A stretch of DNA of 37,778 nucleotides from Peptococcaceae bacterium BRH_c23 (GTDB lineage Bacteria > Bacillota_B > Desulfitobacteriia > Desulfitobacteriales > Desulfitobacteriaceae), in NCBI GenBank assembly GCA_000961805.1, contig LADV01000123.1:1-37778 (forward strand), given 5' to 3'. This document shows positions 33,332-37,778 of the stretch, one piece after another. The notes below the pieces were generated by a model that saw only the letters and a list, made by a program, of their open reading frames with translations, was not told the origin of the DNA and made no database searches. Each line of letters starts with the position of its first letter. The stretch's first letter is position 1. Position numbers and translations under genes: made by a program.

Positions 33332-34348
33332 CTATTTTGTGTCAAGAATTTGCTTGATGATATCTTCACCAATCTCTTTTGAATATTTTTCATAGACAGG
33401 TTTTACCTTCTCACGGAACGCTGTGGAATCAGGTGTTGTGATAACCGTACCAAATTTCTTCATATCGGCTATGTACTTTTCATCAGCCTCTTTTAACATT
33501 TGTCTCTCAACTTTAGCGTTGCTCTTAGACAGTTCTTTAAAAGTCACCTTGATATCATCAGGGAAACTATCCCAAACCTTTTTACTAATGACTAAAACCA
33601 TCGGTGAGTAGTTATGATTGGTCAGTGCTACGTATTTCTGCACCTCGTACAAACGGGAGGTACTAATAATAGCTAAAGGATTCTCCTGTCCGTCGATGGT
33701 TCCCTGCTGGAGGGCAGTAAATACTTCTGCAAAAGCCATTGGAGTCGGTAAAGCGCCAAGTGACTTCCAGGCATCCATGTGAATCGGGTTCTCCATAGTT
33801 CTGATTTTCAAGCCTTGAATATCTTCTGGTTTTTCGATAGGTCTCTTAGAATTCGTCAAATTACGAAATCCGTTTTCCCAGAAGGATAAACCGACTAAGC
33901 CCTGACTGGACATTCCGTCTAAAAGCTTTTCACCAATAGGTCCGTCCAATACTTTAATTGCTTGCTCCCTGTCTTTAAATAAGAAGGGCAAATCAAATAT
34001 TTTCATTTTAGGATCAAAATTCCCAGCTACAGCCGTTGTTGATAAGACCATATCCATAGTTCCAAGTTTAGCACCTTCAAGCATTTCCCTTTCACCGCCT
34101 ACGGTAGCTTCAGGGAAGACAGCGATTTTTACACGGCCATTGGTTTTTTCTTCAATCTGTTTACCCATGTTAATTAATTCAGTGTTCATCGGATGACTGG
34201 CAGCGGCAACATGTCCAGCTTTAAGTTCCCATTTTTGCTCACTAGTGGCAGCCTTGTCGGAACTTTTAGCACCGCAACCGGCCACCGCCAATAAACCCAG
34301 CGTTAACAATCCAATTAAACTAATACTAATAAATTTTGACTTTTTCAT
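33332..34348 (-). CDS. dctP: TRAP transporter substrate-binding lipoprotein (DctP)
   Basis: 338 residues: a lipoprotein signal (MKKSKFISISLIG..., lipobox VAGC) then the DctP solute-binding fold. GLKIRTMENPIHMDAWKSLG carries the conserved Arg that holds the ligand carboxylate, followed by AFAEVFTALQQGTIDGQENP. The ATG at 34348 is preceded by GGAGGAGG; an in-frame ATG 42 bases upstream would add a basic stretch and has no site. It lies 52 bases after glcF, which suggests that the ligand is a 2-hydroxyacid. Confidence 0.95.
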   Translation of the reverse strand: MKKSKFISISLIGLLTLGLLAVAGCGAKSSDKAATSEQKWELKAGHVAAASHPMNTELINMGKQIEEKTNGRVKIAVFPEATVGGEREMLEGAKLGTMDMVLSTTAVAGNFDPKMKIFDLPFLFKDREQAIKVLDGPIGEKLLDGMSSQGLVGLSFWENGFRNLTNSKRPIEKPEDIQGLKIRTMENPIHMDAWKSLGALPTPMAFAEVFTALQQGTIDGQENPLAIISTSRLYEVQKYVALTNHNYSPMVLVISKKVWDSFPDDIKVTFKELSKSNAKVERQMLKEADEKYIADMKKFGTVITTPDSTAFREKVKPVYEKYSKEIGEDIIKQILDTK

Positions 34349-34400
34349 TATTTTCCTCCTCCATAATTTAAGAAGATTTTTTAATTTCATACCCGCTTCT

Positions 34401-35651
34401 TCACCTTATCTCTATTTTGGGTACCCCTCCCTCTTTTAGATACGATTTTTCTAATACTTCGATAGGATGTAACACCTCTATAGTCAAACCATGCCTTTTT
34501 ATGCCGTGCTCCAATTGAATGCGACAGGCCGGGCAGGAGGTGGCCAGAACGGAAGCCCCTGTTTGTTTAACATTTTCGATTTTCCGATCAAGTATTTTCA
34601 TCGAAATATCATAGTGGAAAATATTAAATGTACCTCCACCGCCGCAACAGCGATCAGCTTCAGCCATTTCCTTAAAGTTTACCCCTGCCGACTCCAGAAC
34701 CTTGCGGGGAGCCTCCCTCACATTTTGATAGCGGACTAAATGACAAGGATCATGATAAGTCACCGTTGTTTCTGCACATTCGCTTACTGAGGGCAACTTG
34801 TCAGATAAAAACTGATTTATATCCATTACCTTACTGACAAAGCTTAAGGCTTCAGCCTCTTCACTCTTCCCTTGGAATAGTTCACCATAAGACTGCATTG
34901 TGGATCCGCAAGTAGCACAATCGGTCAAAATGACATCCACCCCGGTAGCTGAGAAGGCTTCTATATTCTGCCAAGCAAGTTTGCGGGCGTTTTCCACATC
35001 TCCATAATTATCATGAGCTGCCCCGCAGCAAACAACCTTAGTCGGAATGACAACTTCATAGTCCAGCTTTTCCAAAATATTAATAGCTGCCCTAAGCACC
35101 TGCGGGTAAACATTATTATCCATACAACTTAAGAAAAATCCTACTTTTTTATCGCTCTTCTTAAGTTCAATTCCTTTCAAGAGTTCTCGAAAAGTATTCT
35201 TAGGCAATTGAGGCAAGATATCTTCCTTAGTCTTTAACGTTTTGGGCAGCAAACGATTTACTCCAGTCCTTCGAGCCAGTTTTAAAGAATCTAAAACCAG
35301 CGTAAAGTGTTTTGGTTTGACCAGCACATTTTTTAACAGAATATGACGTACCAATGGTTGCCCCTTTTTAATGGCGAAATGGGCCCTTGCTGCTCTAATG
35401 ATCTTATCCGTAGGTACCTGAGGTGGGCAGCTAACAACACAAGCACGACAACCCAGACATAAATCCAGATAATCCCTCATTTTCGGAGTTAGGTCTAGAT
35501 TCCCGGCTAAGTGTTCGCGCACTAACCTTAACCTTCCCCTGGCTACCGACATTTCCCGCTTTTCTACACTAAAAATCGGGCAAACAGCAGTACATGAACC
35601 ACAGCGAATACAACGATATAATTCTTCGGTAAATTCATGTAAAGGTTTCAT
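34401..35651 (-). CDS. glcF: GlcF-like iron-sulfur subunit of a 2-hydroxyacid oxidase
   Basis: 416 residues. Two 4Fe-4S motifs (CIRCGSCTAVCP at ~15-26 and CLGCRACVVSCP at ~65-76) are followed by two CCG domains (VVCCGAAHD with DCATCGS; DRCCGGGGTF with SCPACRIQL). Such subunits pass electrons from the flavin partner to the quinone pool. The start overlaps the upstream glcD stop by four bases. Glycolate and D-lactate versions cannot be separated by sequence alone. Confidence 0.93.
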   Translation of the reverse strand: MKPLHEFTEELYRCIRCGSCTAVCPIFSVEKREMSVARGRLRLVREHLAGNLDLTPKMRDYLDLCLGCRACVVSCPPQVPTDKIIRAARAHFAIKKGQPLVRHILLKNVLVKPKHFTLVLDSLKLARRTGVNRLLPKTLKTKEDILPQLPKNTFRELLKGIELKKSDKKVGFFLSCMDNNVYPQVLRAAINILEKLDYEVVIPTKVVCCGAAHDNYGDVENARKLAWQNIEAFSATGVDVILTDCATCGSTMQSYGELFQGKSEEAEALSFVSKVMDINQFLSDKLPSVSECAETTVTYHDPCHLVRYQNVREAPRKVLESAGVNFKEMAEADRCCGGGGTFNIFHYDISMKILDRKIENVKQTGASVLATSCPACRIQLEHGIKRHGLTIEVLHPIEVLEKSYLKEGGVPKIEIR

Positions 35652-37039
35652 TCTACTGCCTCCGCAGGTAAGACCTTGTTGGAATTCATGATGTTTCGGG
35701 GATCCAAGGCATGCTTTATTTTGCGCATGACATCTATTCCTGTTTCACCCAGTTCCCACTCCATGAATTTGACCTTATCCAGCCCAATCCCATGTTCCCC
35801 GCTCAAAGTACCACCCAACTCTAAAGCAGCTTTAAACATTTCATCGATCGCTAGTTTAACACGCTTAATTTCATCGTGATTGTTCTCATCTGTGAGAATT
35901 ATGGGATGCATGTTCCCATCACCGGCATGCCCTAAAATGGGAATTTTAAGTTGATACTTGGCCGCTAAATCTGTAATAGTCTTGACTATGTCCGGAATCT
36001 TACTGCGTGGTACAGTGACATCTTCCACGTAAAGAGTTGGGGCACTTTTAGCCATCGAGGAAAAAGCAGCTTTACGACCCGCCCAGATTTGATTGGACTC
36101 TGCCTCCGTGGTTGCTATTCTGATTTCACGTGCACCAAACTGTCGGCACACTTCTTCTACTTGTTTAATTTGTACCGGAACATCTCTTTCGCTGCCATCG
36201 ACTTCAATCAAGATGGCGGCTGCAGCATCTACCGGCAAGCCGCAGGGTACATAGGCTTCAATCAAACGCATTGCTTCTCGGTCCATGAACTCTAAGGTGG
36301 TGGGAATAATTTTAGCGGCAATGACCCCTGAAACTGTCCGTGCTGCATCTAACAAATCATCGAATACTGCAAGCATTGTTCGTTTACTCTCGGGCAATGG
36401 TATGAGACGTAAAATAAGTTCGGTAAAAATCCCCAAAGTCCCTTCGGAACCGACAAACAGTTTAGTTAAATCATACCCAGTGACATTTTTTACGGTTTTG
36501 CCGCCCATTTTTAAGATTCTACCATCCGCTAGGACCATTTTAAAACCTAACACATAGTCGCGAGTTACCCCATATTTAAATCCACGAGGACCACCGGCAT
36601 TTGTCGCTACATTTCCTCCCAACATCGACATACTCGAGGCCTGAGGATCAGGTGGATAGAATAAACCTAAAGCTTCTACCTGACGCTGGAAATCAGCAGT
36701 AATAACCCCAGCTTGGACTACTGCGCAAAGGTTAGCTGTATCTATTTCAATAATCCTGTCAAAACGGTGCATTGCCAAGACAATACCACCTTTGATAGGT
36801 ATCGAGTTCCCACAAATATTAGACCCGCCACCTCTAGGAGTTATCGGTATACCAGCTTGGTTTGCCAGCATTACAACTTGGGAAATCTCCTCAATAGTGC
36901 CGGGTATGACCACGGCTTCAGGAATCTGATGGTTAGGCGTCGGATCATAAGAATAGCAAATAATATCTTCTTTGTCTGTTAACACGTTTTCTCGACCTAC
37001 ACATTGCTGTAAAGAATGAACAAAACTTTTTTCTAACAA
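35648..37039 (-). CDS. glcD: GlcD-like FAD-linked 2-hydroxyacid oxidase/dehydrogenase
   Basis: 463 residues of the FAD_binding_4 / FAD-oxidase C family: FAD-binding text ITPRGGGSNICGNSIPIKGG and GGNVATNAGGPRGFKYGVT, then HAGDGNMHP and SGEHGIGLDK in the C-terminal domain. It oxidises glycolate or D-lactate. The start is a TTG at 37039 preceded by AGGAGGATT; the frame runs a further 46 codons upstream through regulatory hairpins, which is not coding. It is the first gene of the five-gene operon. Confidence 0.93.
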   Translation of the reverse strand: MLEKSFVHSLQQCVGRENVLTDKEDIICYSYDPTPNHQIPEAVVIPGTIEEISQVVMLANQAGIPITPRGGGSNICGNSIPIKGGIVLAMHRFDRIIEIDTANLCAVVQAGVITADFQRQVEALGLFYPPDPQASSMSMLGGNVATNAGGPRGFKYGVTRDYVLGFKMVLADGRILKMGGKTVKNVTGYDLTKLFVGSEGTLGIFTELILRLIPLPESKRTMLAVFDDLLDAARTVSGVIAAKIIPTTLEFMDREAMRLIEAYVPCGLPVDAAAAILIEVDGSERDVPVQIKQVEEVCRQFGAREIRIATTEAESNQIWAGRKAAFSSMAKSAPTLYVEDVTVPRSKIPDIVKTITDLAAKYQLKIPILGHAGDGNMHPIILTDENNHDEIKRVKLAIDEMFKAALELGGTLSGEHGIGLDKVKFMEWELGETGIDVMRKIKHALDPRNIMNSNKVLPAEAVE

Positions 37040-37055
37040 CGATAATCCTCCTACC

Positions 37056-37078
37056 TTTACTGTTCTAAAAACAGTAAA
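37056..37078. promoter_or_regulatory. palindrome just before the glcD ribosome binding site
   Basis: TTTACTGTT (37056-37064) and AACAGTAAA (37070-37078) flank five bases and lie about 5 bases upstream of the glcD ribosome binding site. It is a likely repressor site. Confidence 0.55.
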
Positions 37079-37120
37079 TAATTTTGGCTGAATGACTAAA
37101 ACTCTCTTAAAATAGTTGTT

Positions 37121-37174
37121 TGGTTGGACCATTTGTTCATCTAACTTATGAACAAATTTCGTAGCGGTCCAACC
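37121..37174. promoter_or_regulatory. nested inverted repeat with a GntR-type half in the glcD leader
   Basis: GGTTGGACC (37122-37130) with ATTTGTTCAT (37131-37140) pairs with ATGAACAAAT (37148-37157) and GGTCCAACC (37166-37174), leaving an 8-base bulge. The segment 37121-37131 also reads TGGT-TGG-ACCA, which fits the TNGTNNNACNA form bound by FadR-subfamily GntR regulators that often control glycolate/lactate genes. Confidence 0.5.
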
Positions 37175-37550
37175 CAATTAATAGTTATTCGCGATTTTCG
37201 ACAAGACTCCTTCTTCTATTTTACAAAACAGATAAAAAAATATCGTTGTTATACATCACTTTAGTCCTTTTTCGTTGTCATAACGTTTAAAGCATGATAA
37301 AATTTCATTAGACCAGCTAATAAAAGTCAAGAGTTTGTCTGATTATTTCTTTTAATTTTCGGTTTGTAAAATACGGCATAACAAACTAAGCCATTGAAAA
37401 ATCCGAACAATGACCTAAACGTTAATTTTTGGGAAGCCCACCTAGAGAAACGGGACGCTCGGCGCTAGCCAAGCAAACTCTCTTTCAATTTGGGGTAACT
37501 CTCTGGAGTAAAAGAGACTTTGCAGTCTTCAAGCGTTTGGGTGTAGTGCA

Positions 37551-37624
37551 CGTGTCAATAGGATGATGGCGAGCATATCCTCGGTCTAACGCCCTCCGGT
37601 ATCCCTCGCATCACCTTTGACACG
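37551..37624 (-). ncRNA. candidate bridge/seekRNA hairpin of the IS110-type element
   Basis: An extended hairpin lies 35 bases after the transposase stop: outer arms CGTGTCAA (37551-37558) and TTGACACG (37617-37624), inner arms GGATGATGGCGAG (37561-37573) and CTCGCATCACC (37605-37615) with a bulge, and a GC-rich loop of about 30 bases. IS1111-group elements encode their guide RNA downstream of the transposase, which fits. Identity is inferred. Confidence 0.45.
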
Positions 37625-37658
37625 ATCCGAATGGCTCTGTCGTATCCAAACTATTCCT

Positions 37659-37778
37659 TTAAGCAGCTGCTGGTTGAGGCTTTGTTGTCCTCCAAGTTTG
37701 ATGATCTTCAGGTCGTTTAATCACAAAGGGCTTTTGGTCACGAAGAACAGCAAATATGTAGTGAAGAAGTTTGTGCAT
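37659..37778 (-). CDS. IS110-family transposase, C-terminal end (partial)
   Basis: Read on the minus strand from the window edge, 39 residues run to a TAA at 37659-37661. The text KLLHYIFAVLRDQKPF is the usual C-terminal signature of IS110/IS1111 DEDD transposases (Transposase_20 end), followed by a short tail. The catalytic N-terminal RuvC-like domain and the Ser motif lie outside the window, so whether the element is intact cannot be judged. Confidence 0.75.
   Translation of the reverse strand: MHKLLHYIFAVLRDQKPFVIKRPEDHQTWRTTKPQPAAA

Larger units (their letters stand above)
37040..37658. other. non-coding region between the glc operon and the IS element
   Basis: This 619-base gap has no gene. 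37040-37180 is the regulatory region of glcD (two inverted repeats). 37180-37430 is AT-rich with no structure that I trust. From about 37430 the GC rises, and the rest seems to be the 3' non-coding end of an IS110/IS1111-type element. Confidence 0.65.
37430..37778 (-). mobile_element. IS110/IS1111-family element, 3' end (partial)
   Basis: The right edge contains the C-terminus of an IS110-family transposase and about 230 bases of structured, GC-richer DNA downstream. The inner boundary is a guess from the composition change and the GGACGCTCGGCGCTAGCC segment near 37452. Elements of this family carry no long terminal inverted repeats, so the end cannot be fixed by eye. Confidence 0.55.

Noticed and set aside
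37040..37177. 46-codon N-terminal extension of GlcD
   Set aside because: The extension passes through two inverted repeats and the ribosome binding site, and does not look like the family N-terminus; the TTG at 37039 is better placed.
1..37778. CRISPR arrays, tRNA or rRNA genes
   Set aside because: No regularly spaced repeats and no tRNA-like cloverleaf or rRNA text was seen by eye in the intergenic regions.

Overview
The window looks like a chromosomal segment of an anaerobic, endospore-forming Firmicute of the Peptococcaceae / Desulfitobacteriaceae type (Desulfosporosinus- or Desulfitobacterium-like). This is inferred from protein character only. The supports are an alpha/beta small acid-soluble spore protein, a SpoVB-like flippase, strong AGGAGG ribosome binding sites, moderate GC, a giant 2-hydroxyacyl-CoA dehydratase activase, an FmdE-like protein and a TRAP/2-hydroxyacid oxidase operon. 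No rRNA, tRNA or CRISPR array was seen. Most genes read leftward (minus strand).

Layout. 1-1422 is an accessory-looking edge: the 3' end of a DUF4132-type gene, an orphan small ORF and 0.4 kb of non-coding DNA with a broken gene start. 1423-6581 holds the activase, a TetR repressor and a divergent promoter/operator/terminator unit that may make a small RNA. 6692-12391 holds an EF-G-like GTPase, isoaspartyl dipeptidase, SpoVB-like flippase, a small membrane protein and an SASP. 12452-16600 is a 7-deazaguanine (queuosine precursor) cluster read queD-queC-DUF366-queE-folE, followed by ypmA-like and surE. 16838-20664 holds a TPR protein, a Fur regulator, an RlmI-type rRNA methyltransferase, a tiny Tyr/Pro-rich protein and a YkuS-like protein. 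20730-28582 is mixed housekeeping: membrane M28 peptidase, PLD-like lipoprotein, histidine phosphatase, wHTH regulator, panB, TIGR04086 membrane protein, FmdE-like protein and lgt. 28848-31202 is an FtsA-like ATPase with a repeat tail plus a small membrane protein. 31513-37039 is a five-gene operon glcD-glcF-dctP-dctQ-dctM. The right edge (about 37430-37778) is the 3' end of an IS110/IS1111-family element.

How the genes work together. folE, queD, queE and queC together convert GTP to preQ0; queF is not in the cluster, and an uncharacterised DUF366 gene sits between queC and queE. The TRAP transporter is co-transcribed with a GlcD/GlcF-type flavin/iron-sulfur oxidase, so it probably imports a 2-hydroxyacid such as lactate or glycolate that the oxidase then uses. 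SpoVB and SASP are sporulation functions. The least explained items are the structured non-coding end of the IS110-type element (a candidate bridge/seekRNA), the TetR-operator-controlled short transcription unit at 6429-6581, the DUF366 gene and its leader, and the FtsA-like protein with tandem VNG-type modules.
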